Below are positions 46,287-57,339 of a DNA stretch of 64,000 nucleotides, piece by piece. The DNA is from Ypsolopha sequella (lineage: Eukaryota; Arthropoda; Insecta; Lepidoptera; Ypsolophidae), in NCBI GenBank assembly GCA_934047225.1, contig OW204012.1, forward strand, positions 5,704,001 to 5,768,000, given 5' to 3'. Both the position numbers and the translations under genes were made by a program. The notes beneath the pieces are model-generated. The model searched no databases. It saw nothing but the letters and a program-made list of their open reading frames with translations, and was not told the origin of the DNA. Position 1 is the stretch's first letter. Each line of letters begins with the position of its first letter.

Positions 46287-46743
46287 TTAAGGCGATTACC
46301 GTCGCCAAATTAGCAGCTCGATGTTTGTCTGTATGAATATCGACGGAAACGACATTGAAATAACGTTCAAATCATGCACAATGCGTGGTGGCTGTTACGA
46401 CGCTCGCTGCGTCCTTGAAAGGGCAAAATAGGAGAAAATAATACTTTTCACATGGGCGTCATTGTTAGATTGAATAATTCTATGTTATATTTATAGCTAT
46501 CAAGTTTATCTACGAGTATTTATCAAAGCATAAATGAATTAAATCACCTAAGCCGCTTAGGAGCAGTAGGAAATTCAAGCCAAAAAAACACCATTCAGTT
46601 GAAACAATTTTTCATATAGAAGTTTTGGTGGTACGAAAAAGAAAAATGTTGCATATATTGTCCTAGAGTTGATAATCCATAATACATTTTTTCAATATTT
46701 TTGGCTTTAGAAAGTACCCATTTGGCGATATTAAGGGCCTTAA
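46287..46743 (-). mobile_element. TTAA-type repeat family O, copy 3
   Basis: Left end TTAAGGCGATTACCGTCGCC and right end ATCGCCx..TTAAGGGCC, with TTAA on both sides. Confidence 0.75.
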
Positions 46744-46789
46744 GGGGGAAACGATTCGTATCCTCTACGAAACGCACAAATTAAGGTGG

Positions 46790-46915
46790 TTCTTCTTATT
46801 TTTGAATTACAGGGCCACTACGGGATTGAACTCACGACTTCCGGGTCAATGGTATTAGACTCAAACGATTCAACCACTGAGGCGGTCCTATGTAATTACC
46901 TAGCAAATCAATTAC
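46790..46915 (-). mobile_element. tRNA-derived SINE fragment
   Basis: The minus strand gives GGACCGCCTCAGTGGTTGAA (A box region) and GAGTTCAATCCC (B box). Not a functional tRNA: the stems do not close. Confidence 0.6.
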
Positions 46916-46933
46916 ATATAATAAAAGAGTAGA

Positions 46934-47227
46934 ACCGGGTTCCGCACCCAAAGGGTAATCAACGAGACCCTAATACTAAGACTCCGCTGTCCGTCTGTCT
47001 GTCTGTCTGTCACCAGGCTGTATCTATAAACCGTGATAGTTAGACAGCTGAAATTTTCACAGATGATGTATTTCTGTTGCCGCTATAACAACAAATACTA
47101 AAAAACAGAATAAAATAAATATTCAAGGGGGCTCCCATACAACAGACATGTTTTCTTTTGCCGTTTTTATAGATAATGGTACGGAACCCTTCGTGCGCGA
47201 GTCCGACTCGCACTTGGCCGGTTTTTA
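46934..47227 (+). mobile_element. Dispersed repeat family C, short copy
   Basis: GGGTTCCGCACCCAAAGGGT start, (GTCT)n run, ends GACTCGCACTTGGCCGGTTT. 294 bp, internally deleted. Confidence 0.75.
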
Positions 47228-47524
47228 GAATTCTTTTCTGTCTGTCTATTTGTCTGTTTGTTTGTCTGTTTGTTCACGCACATCTCCGAAAGCACTGAAC
47301 GGATTTGGATTCGGTTTTCTTTATTATTATCGTAGTTTTTTTTTTCTTTTAATGGTGGTGGCAGAATAACAGCGTTCCTAATGCCTTTGGTATAGGAACA
47401 TATGCTGAGTCATCGTCCTTTTTAACAGTGCCATACAACTTTACGTTTAAGAACATTCTACTACTTTGTCCATAATGGTGTGTTAAATAAATGTCTTTTT
47501 ATTTTATTTTATTTTTATTTAGTC

Positions 47525-47800
47525 AACATATAGGCTTAATAAAATAATGCCCAAGCCGAAATTCAGAGTTGAATAAACTCGACGGGCAAAGGGCTCTTCT
47601 TCTTCTTGGTGGGCTCGGTTTCCGCATCTAGTCTCTTTTTTGGACCTTTGTGCGTGGAAAAGTGTGGGACCGTCTATTCTAGCCAGCCCAGCTCACGCCA
47701 AAATCCCAAGAGGCGAGCTAGGTCGCCACAGGACTGGCGGAGCGTCCTCGGTTCACCGAGGATCTAAGCCCGTTGGGGCAAAGGGTTAGTAATAAACAGT
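47525..47800. other. GC-richer unclassified stretch
   Basis: CCAAGAGGCGAGCTAGGTCG and CCTCGGTTCACCGAGGATC (hairpin CCTCGGTTCACCGAGG). Probably retroelement-derived; no ORF. Confidence 0.3.
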
Positions 47801-47968
47801 AACTGCGAGTGGTTGAATATTTACACTGTATAATACTGTATAATTATCAGTAGCCTTAGCATTCTGATATTTCGTTGCACATGTAATCACTACCTTTACT
47901 TCAAGTCATAGAGTAAGCATTGTTAACATCGGAAACAGAAGCGACAGGTTTAACCGAAGGGCGTGAAA

Positions 47969-48155
47969 TTAAGCCGCTACGGAAAAAAAATCGACACTTT
48001 TACTTAAGTAAAGAAGGTGTTTTTTTGAATCTTTTTCTAGGGATCTGTTAAACAGAAACGCGATTGGCGAAATTCGGCTCGATAAAAATATTTTTTGAAA
48101 TGAGATCGTTTTCGACACCATTTCTCCTGGTTTGACAATTTGGAATGACATATGG
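47969..48155 (+). mobile_element. TTAA-type MITE family G2, 5' part
   Basis: Begins TTAAGCCGCTACGG and fades after the GACAATTTGGAATGACATAT motif. Confidence 0.65.
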
Positions 48156-48488
48156 ACGGCAAATACAAGTAATTAAATAATCTATGTGTATCGATAATAG
48201 CTTTATGTCATAAATAATAATACGGGGAAATGTACAGGGGAATAATAAAGTTTGGGTTTACTTAAATTTAATAAAAAAAATATACTTGAATAAAATAAAA
48301 ATATAGGAATAAGGAATAAATAATAATATAAATATATGCAATACATATAAAAAATATATGCCTAACTCCACCCATTCGATTAATTTCGATTAGTCTTGCT
48401 AAGAAGAAGGGCAAGAAACTTAGCAAGATCATGTCTTCTTTTCATAATATTAGTTACAACTAAAAAATAAGCCTATAATTTTATTGAA

Positions 48489-48682
48489 TCCATCCATCCA
48501 TCCATCAGCCTAGTTCGTCCACTGCCGGACATAAGCCTTTCCAGGACTTTGCCACTCCCGGCGGTCATCCTGGAAGAATTGCCCATACTCACACACGCTG
48601 GGCAGGCGGGTTGGTGAGCGCGGTGCCGGAACCCTCGCACCAGTGACGCCGCTGCCCGTCACCAGTCTGTTCCATATAAGGC
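48489..48682 (-). mobile_element. SINE-like family U, copy 5
   Basis: Inverted 3' part, tail CATCCATCCATCCATC at 48489. Confidence 0.75.
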
Positions 48683-48950
48683 CCGAATATAATTGAATAA
48701 AGAGATAAAAAATACAAGACAGGAGAAAATTATGTCGTGAAGGCAAGAAACGTGACACTCGTGCGGTAGTGTCGCGTCTGCGGTCACACGGTACTTATTC
48801 ACATAATCACCTTACTAAAGGTTACACTGACCATGATTGCAGCTTTTACCGTAACCGGTTTAGTTAGCTTTTGTTCTAAGCTCTAGTAAATGTACTGCGT
48901 CGTGTATTAACTTTTATAGATCATACAAAATAATTTTCAAGAGGGACGGC

Positions 48951-49204
48951 TTAAGGCGATATGCGAAAAAATACGGGTGTTTCTTTTCAGTGTATTTCAT
49001 GAAATACACGGAAAATTATAGTCAGTTTCTGGTATATGCATTTTGACTATATAATCTGGGGTTTTGACATTGGAAAACATGTTTGGATAAATTTTCCTCG
49101 ATAGAAATAATTGTTGAAATGAGGTCTTCAAACACACTTTTTCTCCTCGTTTGGCGAATAGGAACCATATACAGAACTCAAACATATTTTATTAGGTGTG
49201 TATA
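48951..49204 (+). mobile_element. TTAA-type MITE family G, 5' half
   Basis: Starts TTAAGGCGATATGCGAAAAA and stops at TTAGGTGTG, where unrelated sequence and then SINE-like U6 follow. Confidence 0.7.
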
Positions 49205-49247
49205 CTGATCATAATCAACAACTTGCCGCGCGAATAACTATGATCGG

Positions 49248-49612
49248 TAGATCCATCCATCACCTATCAGCCTAATTCGTCCACTGCTGGACATAAGCCT
49301 TTCCAGGACTTTGCCACTCCCGGCGGTCATCCTGGAAGAATTGCCCATACTCACACACGCTGGGCAGGCGGGTTGGTGAGCGCGTTGCCGAAACCCTCGC
49401 ATCAGTGACGCCGCTGCCCGTCACCAGTCTGTTCCATATAAGGCCCGGCTATTAGGGATGGATATACCGCCATCCATCGGTCCCAGGCATGATGGGCCTC
49501 CTGGTTTTTTGCCTGTGAGCTGTCCTCTTACTCTCACCCGAATTACTTCGAGGGGGTCTCCAAGTAAGATGGTGGTACCTCCACAGTCGAGCCCGGCATC
49601 AGCTCTACCACC
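49248..49612 (-). mobile_element. SINE-like family U, copy 6 (near full length)
   Basis: Inverted, same extent as copy 3, including CAGTCGAGCCCGGCATCAGC at the far end. Confidence 0.75.
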
Positions 49613-50220
49613 TTTTCATCATCAGTAGATGATGTGCTTTAATTTAAAGAAACCTAACATCACACCCAGTATAGGAGATCATACGGTCAAATTACGACAG
49701 CACAAAGAGTATTGAGGTTGCAACAAAAATGTCTCCAAAACCAACCGCGCATTCAAATGCTTCGTCCCTGTCCCAAAACTAACAAATCGCGAGATTCGTG
49801 CGCCGGCGCACGCGATGTGCGAAGTATTTAATAGGCTATTAGATGAAGGAAAACTGCTTGTGTACCGTGGGAATATAAGTTTTAGTCTATCTAGATATGA
49901 TAGACAAGCGTTCACAATACACATGTGTTTTTAAGACGCGAAGCAGCGGCGCGGCGGCTCAGTAGGTAGGACGTAGCGCTCTCAATCTCGAGACCCAGAT
50001 TCGAATCTCGGTCGGGCGAGCACAATGAGTTTTTAAGAATTTTGTGCATGGTATTTATATTTATTACCTTTTGCTGAACGGTAAAGAAAAACACTGTACG
50101 GTATATCTACCATGCCCTAGAAGCGTACCAGCGGGCCTGTTACGTATCTTTAGTTGCCAACTGGATTGGGTGCCTATCATCAAAAACATAGATATACTAT
50201 CTAATTTCGATTGTCTAAGG

Positions 50221-50622
50221 CAGCATTTCTTAACCTGTTTTGTCCACAGACCCCTTAGGAAATCAAGCACAATTTTAAGGACCCCATTAATAAAAAAGCA
50301 GTAATAAATTTCGGACCATTTATTATAGTTCTACAAATTACAAAAAATATATACTTTCTCATATAAAATACGTTAATGAGAAGGTTGGTGCTGCTTTTTT
50401 GTAACTAAATTAGTGATATTTGGGTTTATATTACTACTGAGTTGTAGTCTCAAATCGGATTCCACTTTTAATCTATTTCTGTATTTGTTTTTGAGCAGAA
50501 AATGCCTTTTCGCAGAGGTATGTCGTTGAGAAAAGCAGTAAATGTTTCAGTCCATAGATGGACCCACATACATATGCTCCGGGACCCCCAGGGGTCCGCG
50601 GACCACATGTTAAGAAACGCTG
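50221..50622. mobile_element. Non-autonomous hAT element, 402 bp, 8-bp duplication
   Basis: Flanked by GTCTAAGG at 50213-50220 and 50623-50630. TIR CAGCATTTCTTAACCTG and (inverted) CAGCGTTTCTTAACATG, with GGACCCCxxGGGGTCCGCGG near the end. H1 shows the empty site GTCCTAAGG. Confidence 0.93.
50350..50550 (-). pseudogene. hAT transposase C-terminal (dimerisation domain) remnant
   Basis: The minus strand reads LKHLLLFSTTYLCEKAFSA, then after a one-base shift KNKYRNRLKVESDLRLQLSS and KKQHQPSH before TAA. FPTTYLCExxFSA..NRLxVExDLRLxLS..QxxPSH is the hAT C-terminal dimerisation signature (ZBED-type transposases). Only this end survives, so the element depends on a transposase elsewhere. Confidence 0.85.
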
Positions 50623-50935
50623 GTCTAAGGATATGTTCGCACTTGAAGTGACGACACAGTTCGTAAATAGTTCAATACCCACTAAAGGCAATTTTGAAAG
50701 TTCAGTTTTTAGCTATGTTTTTTATGATAGGCAGTCCAGTTGGCAACCAAAGATACATAATAGAAGGGCTGCAGTTCGCAGTCCATTCTAGTGAACACCT
50801 CTGACACCTCTTTCGGGGTTTCATGTCGTGAAGATATATTTTTGCTGCTGAGAGCAGGTAGTGAGCGTTTACTAGACAAGTAGGACTAAGATGAAGGCGA
50901 GGATTTCTATGATATGAGTCTAGGAAATACTTAAG

Positions 50936-51303
50936 GTGGTGAACTGATGCCAGGCTCGACTGTGGAAGTACCACTATCTTAACCACAAACTAACCCAAAG
51001 TTATTTTGGGGAGAGTAAGAGGACCGCTCTCAAACAGGCACAGCCAGGTGGCCCACCATGCCTGGGACCGATTGATGCATGGCGGTATATCCATCCCCAA
51101 TTGCCGGCCCTAATATAAAACAGACTGGTGATGAGCAGCGATGTCACTGGTGCGAGGGTTCCGGCACCGTGCTCACCAACCCGCCTGCCCAGCGTGTGTG
51201 AGTATGGGCATTGCTTCCATGAGGACCGCAAAGAGTGGCAAAGCCTTGAAAAGGCCTATGTCTAGCAGTGGACGAACCAAGCTGTTGGATGGATAGATGG
51301 ATG
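50936..51303 (+). mobile_element. SINE-like family U, copy 7
   Basis: Near full length, starts GGTGGTGAACTGATGCCAGG, ends GGATGGATAGATGGATGG. Confidence 0.75.
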
Positions 51304-51470
51304 GAGTCTAGCAAATACTGTGGCTTGACCTCAGATTGTTTCATGAAAGAACAAAACTTTTCAGAGAATACGCTATTGCGTTTTGGTTATCCATTAGTCG
51401 TAGAAAAATTTCTCGTGTAGGCTTTCAGTCGGAGGCAGGTTTTAAAAGTACTTATTTTGATATTTGGTGG

Positions 51471-51589
51471 TGTACAGTGGAGACCTCATCAAGCTATACA
51501 CTTGCAGTACGAAATTAGCCCCTACAGAGAAGAACATAAGATAGGTACAAAGACCAATGTGTCTTACTTGATGCGGTCTCCACTGTACA
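51471..51589. mobile_element. Foldback MITE, 119 bp
   Basis: TGTACAGTGGAGACCTCATC and inverted TGTACAGTGGAGACCGCATC. Confidence 0.8.
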
Positions 51590-51622
51590 AAGGTTATGCT
51601 CTATGCTGATTGCACACATCCT

Positions 51623-51850
51623 TAAGGCGCAATGTAAATAAAAGATGTTTGCTTTTTTCTGTGTAACTCATGAATAACACTAAATAATTGTGATAAATTT
51701 CTGGTATATGCATTTTGTCTATATAACCTAGGTCTTCAAACACACTATTACTTCTCGTTTGAGATTACTTCTCGTTAGATGGGCTTTAACAATAGATACC
51801 TGTATAGATTTTTGATTTTGAAAACATTGTCCGCCATTTTAGATTAAAAA
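51623..51850 (+). mobile_element. TTAA-type MITE, diverged G relative
   Basis: TTAAGGCGCAATG start and TGGTATATGCATTTTG..TCTATATAACCTAGG interior match G weakly. No right end seen. Confidence 0.45.
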
Positions 51851-51859
51851 AAAAGCATA

Positions 51860-52630
51860 CTTTTTTCTCTATGGAAACTTAAAAACGAACAATTTGAAAT
51901 TGTTATACTTTTCTTATACATACGAATTACGGGCTTATAGTTTCAGTATACATATCTACTTTAAGCCTATATAAATAAAATAAATAAAAATCATATATTT
52001 CAGAACTTGGTTCCATAAATTTTAAATCAACATAATAAGAACAAAAAAAAACTTCATTTACGAAAAAGTCAGTTACACAGTTAAAATGTCAATAAATTAA
52101 AATAAAATTAAAATTAGATTAGGGTTAAATAAAAAATAAAAATGATTTTTTTTTTCAAATAAAAATTATTGAAAAACATTTGAAGGGTACAGGAAAAAAA
52201 AGGGGCTCATCGACATATTTGTCCAAATCAAACCAACAATGGCAGTTGATAGATTTTGAACGGGGCTTTAGTATGCCGTGTTCAAAACAAACTAAAAGGG
52301 GCTGGTTTCCTGTTATATGGGCATAACAAAAAAAACTATAAAAGACTAAAAGGAGCATATTGCGACGTAAACCGGGATAAAAGGAGCGCATTTTATTCGA
52401 TACTGGCTAAGAAGGGGTACATTGACAACTTACAATCTTAGAACGCGCCCATTGCACCGCCATTTTAGATTTTCTGTCATACTTATAATATAGTCTGAAA
52501 CCTTTAAATAGCTTTTTCTTGAAATAACATAACTGTCGATTAGCCCTTTCTTTTCCTGAACCCTTCATTTGTGTCGTCCAGTGTTGGTTGATAGGACACC
52601 CGCACATACCACCCACTATTTTCAGGATGG
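51860..52630. other. Low-information stretch
   Basis: AT-rich to 52180. 52256-52441 has a 61-codon plus-strand ORF rich in Lys/Tyr with no recognised family. Nothing else supported. Confidence 0.35.
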
Positions 52631-52631
52631 T

Positions 52632-52852
52632 ATGAGCGTTTTTCCTTATGTCAAATTTAGTGTTAAATAAGATTCCTAGATGGCACTGTCGTATTCTTTA
52701 GCAACAGAATCAACGACAAAATTTGCACAGATTCCAAACAAACTTTGACATTGATTGCTAAGAAACACATTTTATCTTTGGTGACATGGACAACGCCATC
52801 TGGAGGAAATCTAAGAACTAAGAAAAAAAAAAAACGAGAAAAACGCTCATTA
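52632..52852. mobile_element. Foldback MITE, 221 bp
   Basis: ATGAGCGTTTTTC and inverse; inner ATTCCTAGATGGCACTGTC pairs with GACAACGCCATCTGGAGG. Confidence 0.65.
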
Positions 52853-53531
52853 TGGCTGCCGCACACTCTATGCATGAGAGAAGCTACTTTTTTGCGCATA
52901 ATTCCCTAAAAATCAGTAGTATGCCAGTCATATGCGAGCCTATTTACGTCAGAGCATCACCTGAACGTTATTATTCTAGATTGTCTTTGGGTATTGTCTT
53001 TCCTGAACCTTACTGTTATGTTGCCACTGTAATTTGGACTTTATTAGGGCTCTGACTAAGTTTAATTTGATTTAAAACGGGGTCCTGAGATAGGTGGTTG
53101 CTATTATTATCAAACATTTCTCAAGTAGATTTGTATAACACGGTAACTTCAATATGGATCAACAAATAAATTGGCAAATAATTAATGAATAAGGCAAAGT
53201 AGAGTCTAGAGGTTTATAAATTCTGAAAACTCTTGCAGAAAGAGCAAAATCTTGAAAGTGTATATAAAGGTCTTTAAAAAAAGGTAAACTTCAAACATAA
53301 ATAGATGACACAGATTTTTTTTTTCAATTCATTTCAGCGTTTTCCCTTCCGTCCTGTCTATTGTAAATTACAATATAGTAATTATTCTGATTTACCCAGG
53401 AGCATTATTTGTCAAAGATTTTGTTGCAGAGGAGCATGTTGTCTAGAGACTTAAATATTTTTCACTGAATCTTTACCGTCTTAGATTAAGATATTGCCAA
53501 CTAAACTCGGTTACACATTTAAGAGTTCTAA

Positions 53532-53669
53532 CGGTCTTACCACAAAACTGTGTTTAACTTTAGACAGTGTTTAAATCTGTTGCTGTCACTCTTTTACAAT
53601 ATCAAAAAAAGGTGACAACGACAGATTTAAACACTATCTAAAGTTAAACACTGTTTTGTAGTAACACCG
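53532..53669. mobile_element. Harbinger-like foldback MITE family I, copy 2
   Basis: 138 bp, flanked by TAA (53529-53531, 53670-53672). Same arms as copy 1. CTG and TAA fit the CWG/TWA target preference of PIF/Harbinger. Confidence 0.85.
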
Positions 53670-53679
53670 TAAGTGTTTA

Positions 53680-54520
53680 AGACATATTGTATGGCCACAT
53701 TGGTTGCTTCAATTGAAAACTTGAAATTGAAAAATTTAAAATTTCTTTATTTCAAAATAAGTTACATAAATTATAAAAACACTAGTTCCCACAGAAAGTT
53801 TCCTTGTGTAGTGGAAACTAGGCTCCTCCCAAAATATATTTAAACATAAAGAAATTTAGACGTTAATTTACAGTCTTAACTAGCTTTATTGGTATATAAT
53901 ATTAATATAATAAAACAATATAAAACCTACTTATTTATATGAATATGACATAAAGACATAAAGATACTTATTGTTAATATGTACGATTTTGTGTTGTATT
54001 AGAGAGAGTGTGTATGTTGTGTGTGAAGGTGTGTAGTGTATATGTGTGTGAAATGTGAGTGAGAGTGAATTGTATGAAATTCCTTAAATTTCTTACTTAT
54101 GATGTAATAGAATGATTTTTAAATGTTGACTATAAAAGTGCATAAAAGTAAAAAAAAGTTTTAATTTTAGGCGAAGGCGAGTCAACAATTGTCGGTTAAA
54201 TTAAGATTTTCTCAAATCTGAAGCTGGAAGACAAACAGCCAGCTTAAATAGAAGTAGTCTCGCTATAGGATGTCTAAATGTTGAGTTGACTGGGAAAATG
54301 TCAGCTAAACACGCAACGTATGACCTATGAATGAGGGTAGACACGGCCTGGAGGCACTTTCTTGAAATACCTTGCTAAATTACGTAATCTAGGTTTACTT
54401 ATAACCCTTTTATGGTTATGTGAATCGTCAACCCTCGCCCTACGTTTTCCATTCTATGGTTTGGGGAGCAAAGAGGTTAAAAAACCTATTTATGTATCTA
54501 AAAGAATATCCTGAGTGACT
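53680..54520. other. Spacer with TG-rich run
   Basis: GTGTGTATGTTGTGTGTGAA-type run at 54005-54060. Otherwise AT-rich without a gene. Confidence 0.4.
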
Positions 54521-54530
54521 GACTGGTCTA

Positions 54531-54939
54531 TTAAGGAGATATGCGAAAAAAATACAGGTGTTTCTTTTCTATGTATTTCATGAAATACACGGAAAATTAT
54601 AATCAACTTCTGGTATATGCATCTTGACTATATAATCTAGGGTTTTGAAATTGGAAAACATGATTGGATAAATTTTCCTCGATAGAAATAATTGTTGAAA
54701 TGAGGTCTTCAAACACACTTTTTCTCCTCGTTTGACGAATAGGAACCATATACAGAACTTAAACATATTTTATTAGGTGTGTTTCAACAATATCTAGAGA
54801 TTTGATATTTGAAATTTTGCTAGCTATTTTAGTTTTTTTAATAAAAATATAAAACCAACTTTTTTCCCTTTTGCCCTGAATCCGCCACTCTCGCACTTCG
54901 CGATTTTTCGCTTGGAGTGACAGTGGAGTAGCCTCTTAA
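54531..54939 (+). mobile_element. TTAA-type MITE family G, copy 5, full length
   Basis: TTAA-bounded, 409 bp, ends AAGGAGATATGCG and (inverted) GAGGCTACTCC. A deletion near the right end removes the CAAAAATAAAATTCG motif. Confidence 0.75.
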
Positions 54940-55181
54940 CGCCTAAACCAAAGGGCTGGGCCCAGGAACATGAAATTTGGACTGTAGGTGTTTGTGTGAC
55001 GTCCATCCGCTAAGAAGGGATTTTAGAAAATTCCCACGGGCTCGGGAGAAATGGGATCCACGCAAACAACGCTCCGCATCCGCTAGTTATCTTTACACCA
55101 AAATTCACAACTTGCCTTTTAGTTTTCGAAGAATGCCGGACAGGGGGACAGAGCAAAGATTCGATATTTGTTTTTTTTTTT

Positions 55182-55563
55182 AAAGTAACCTGTTCCGATA
55201 TATTGACGGACTCCAAATCAAATCCAACATTTTACAATTTAGAGAAACAAGAAACATACACTGTATTCCAAAAATACATTAAAGCTATATCTCGATTAAA
55301 ATAATGTAAACAAATTAAATCTTCATACAAATAAAATTAACCAAGATGCTAATGAAAATACGATTACCATTCATGAAGATGTTAATTTTGTATTACAAAC
55401 GTTACGAAACCTCCATCATTCATTTAAAACAAGACGTGAACAAGAAATTACTATGCACAGATTAAAAAGCCAACTTCGACTAAAAATAATTGAAAAAATT
55501 AAAACTAAAAAGGTACTGGCCGCATGGAACGCCCGTGGCGACGACAAGACAAAAGTCAATTGA
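55182..55563 (+). pseudogene. Broken coding-like ORF, lysine-rich, unidentified
   Basis: Frame 1 (55182-55301) reads KVTCSDILTDSKSNPTFYNL, then EKQETYTVFQKYIKAISRLK, and stops at TAA 55302. The frame then shifts by one base and runs 55300-55563: it includes NKINQDANENTITIHEDVNF, LRNLHHSFKTRREQEITMH and RLKSQLRLKIIEKIKTKKVL, ending with TGA at 55561. Together this is about 125 residues, helical and probably coiled-coil, with no repeat homology elsewhere in the window. A T-rich tract followed by AAAG at 55171-55185 could be a splice acceptor. No poly(A) signal lies between its stop and the cuticle promoter. It could be a retrocopy, a decayed 3' exon, or a real exon with an assembly error. I do not recognise the family. 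Confidence 0.4.
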
Positions 55564-55697
55564 AAATTCGAACTTCGAACACACGAGCTGTCAAAGTCAA
55601 AATTTGAGGCGGCCGCTTCCTGCCACCCTTCCCGCCCTTGAGTTATGACCACTTACTTTTTTCAAGCGCGTTCCGTTTCGCACTAGCACGCTGCTAG

Positions 55698-55734
55698 TAT
55701 AAAAACGCTCCGCACCAAAATGAGAGCAATCAGT
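55698..55734 (+). promoter_or_regulatory. Core promoter of the cuticular-protein gene (TATA box plus initiator)
   Basis: TATAAAAA lies at 55698-55705 and the arthropod initiator TCAGT at 55730-55734. The initiator A is 34 bp after the start of the TATA box. This predicts a start at about 55732 and a 33-nt 5' UTR before ATG 55765. The spacing and motifs match strongly regulated insect structural genes. Confidence 0.8.
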
Positions 55735-55764
55735 AGCCTTCGAGCAGTCTAACAGAAGTGCACG

Positions 55765-56661
55765 ATGAGATTTCTGGTTAGTAGGCTCCACTTGCCATTA
55801 CTTAACACGTATCGTGAGCGGTAAACAAAGGATACGATTCTAGAATTGTGAAATATTGTGTGCCCGTGGATTCATAGTGTTGCGAAAGGAACGACATGAT
55901 TCAATAGTGACGTGCCCGAATCGAGCAGGATTTTCGACTAAAGATTTATCAGTGGATTTAAATAGTGATTTGTTTTGCAGATTATCGCCGCCGCCGCCCT
56001 CGCCTGCGCCGCAGCCGCGCCCTCCGGCGCCCTGCTGGCCCCCTATGCCGCCCATGGCTACGCCCATGGCCCCGTCGGCTACGCCCATGGCCCCGTCGGC
56101 TACGCGGCACCCCTAGCCGTGGCCCACGCCGCCCACATCGCACCCGCCCTGCCCACCATCTCGTCCGGAGACCTGCAAGCCGCCGCCATCGACGCCCATG
56201 TTGACGCTTCCGACCACGCTCGCGCCGCCGTCGACGCCGCCCGCGAATACCACGACCAGGCTTCCGAGCTCCAGGGCCGCGCCATCAACGCCGCTGAAGA
56301 CCACAGCTGGCAAGCTGTCGACGCAGTCAAGACTCACGAGGCTCAACTGGACGGTGCTGCCGCCGGCGTCGCGCCCGTTCTCGCTAAGTCCCTAGTCGGG
56401 CACGCGGCTCCAGTCGCCGCGTACCACGCCGCCCCTGTTGTCGCCCACGGAGCGTACGCCGCCCCCGCCGTCTACGCCGGACACGCCGCGTACGCCGGAC
56501 ACGCCGCTTACGCCCCAGCGCTGGCCGCCAGCACGAGCGTGGCTCACCAGTCCCTGTCTCAGTCCCACCCCGCGCCGGCCCTCTACCACGCCGCCCACTA
56601 CGCCCACGCCCCAGTACTCTCCCACGGGTATGCCGCCGCTCCTTACGCTCACGCCTGGTAA
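55765..56661 (+). CDS. Low-complexity secreted cuticular protein (230 aa, two exons)
   Basis: Exon 1 (55765-55776) encodes only MRFL and is followed by donor GTTAGT. The intron is 55777-55980, ending ttttgcAG. Exon 2 (55981-56661) continues IIAAAALACAAAA to a TAA stop. The split signal peptide with a phase-0 intron after four codons is the classic layout of insect cuticular-protein genes. The mature protein is rich in Ala, His, Tyr, Pro and Val. It has YAHGPVG twice (about residues 31-44), an amphipathic Ala/Asp/Glu segment (about 68-128, DLQAAAIDAHVDA onward) and a C-terminal AAPV/YAGHAA repeat region ending in AHAW. No Rebers-Riddiford chitin-binding consensus is visible, so it belongs with low-complexity cuticular proteins; I cannot name the subfamily. 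GC-rich third positions contrast with the AT-rich surroundings and suggest high expression. It could alternatively be another secreted structural protein such as a chorion-like one. Confidence 0.85.
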
Positions 56662-56723
56662 AAACTGTGATATAAACCCCCTAGAGCAATAACCAAAAAT
56701 ACTCAACTTTGGATTGTATATTT

Positions 56724-56779
56724 AATAAAAAAAAAAAAAACAACGAGTATTACAATAGAGGCGAGGATGTGCGAATAAA
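56724..56779 (+). terminator. Polyadenylation signals of the cuticular-protein gene
   Basis: AATAAA is present at 56724-56729, directly before an A-run, and again at 56774-56779. These are 63 and 113 bp after the stop codon. Either would give a short 3' UTR typical of cuticle transcripts. Confidence 0.65.
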
Positions 56780-57339
56780 TGATTTTTTATGATTTTTATA
56801 CATAATTTTTGTCGTTTTCATTCCCTTGTCCCTTTACGAAGACATTGTTTAATTGAAAATTACGTCACACGAGTCAATCTGATAGTTTCGGATTTTGGCC
56901 AGAGGAATTTTTTTAAAATTTTTGCCTAATTTGAAATTTGTTCCTATTTTATCTTTTCTAGTTCGTACAATAATTAAAAAAAATGAGCTTTATAATAGAT
57001 GTTTATACATGAAATTGCTGTTTTCTATAGATAATTTGAAGGAAAGTCAATTTTCAGTATTAACATTTTTTAGGATTGACCAATCCAAATTATGTAATTT
57101 TTTTCGTGTGTGAATAACACAACATTAAGCTAACAGAAACATAAATAAAATTTTTGAAAAGTGTCAGCTCTTAACAAAATATTATGGATCTTATAATGGT
57201 TAATGATCTTTATTCTCATAAGAACATAGTTCACTTAAAATTTCACTTTAGGTCTGTTTGTTATTGTCTATTTATTTTTTATTATATGTAAATGACTGTT
57301 TGTTTCCTAAATAAAAAAATAAAAAAAAATTAAAATGAG

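Larger units (their letters stand above)
50132..50771. mobile_element. Harbinger-like foldback MITE H2, split by hAT1
   Basis: Flanked by CAG (50129-50131, 50772-50774). Ends CGGGCCTGTTACGTATCTTT and inverse. Same family as H1. Confidence 0.85.
49950..50840 (+). mobile_element. tRNA-derived SINE (V2), split by H2
   Basis: A box GGCTCAGTAGGTAGG and B box AGATTCGAATC at 49960-50010, body to 50131. The distal part (GTGAACACCTCTGACACCTC) resumes at 50772. Matches V1 at the window end. Confidence 0.7.

Noticed and set aside
55975..55980. ATG CAG at 55975 as the cuticle-gene start
   Set aside because: These six bases are the end of the intron (tttgcAG). Exon 1 at 55765 gives a better signal peptide (MRFLII) and fits the TATA/initiator.
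55840..56706. Several long ORFs in other frames over the cuticle gene
   Set aside because: Gly-, Pro- or Ser-rich shadows of the GC-biased coding frame. The chosen frame has the signal peptide, splice sites and promoter.
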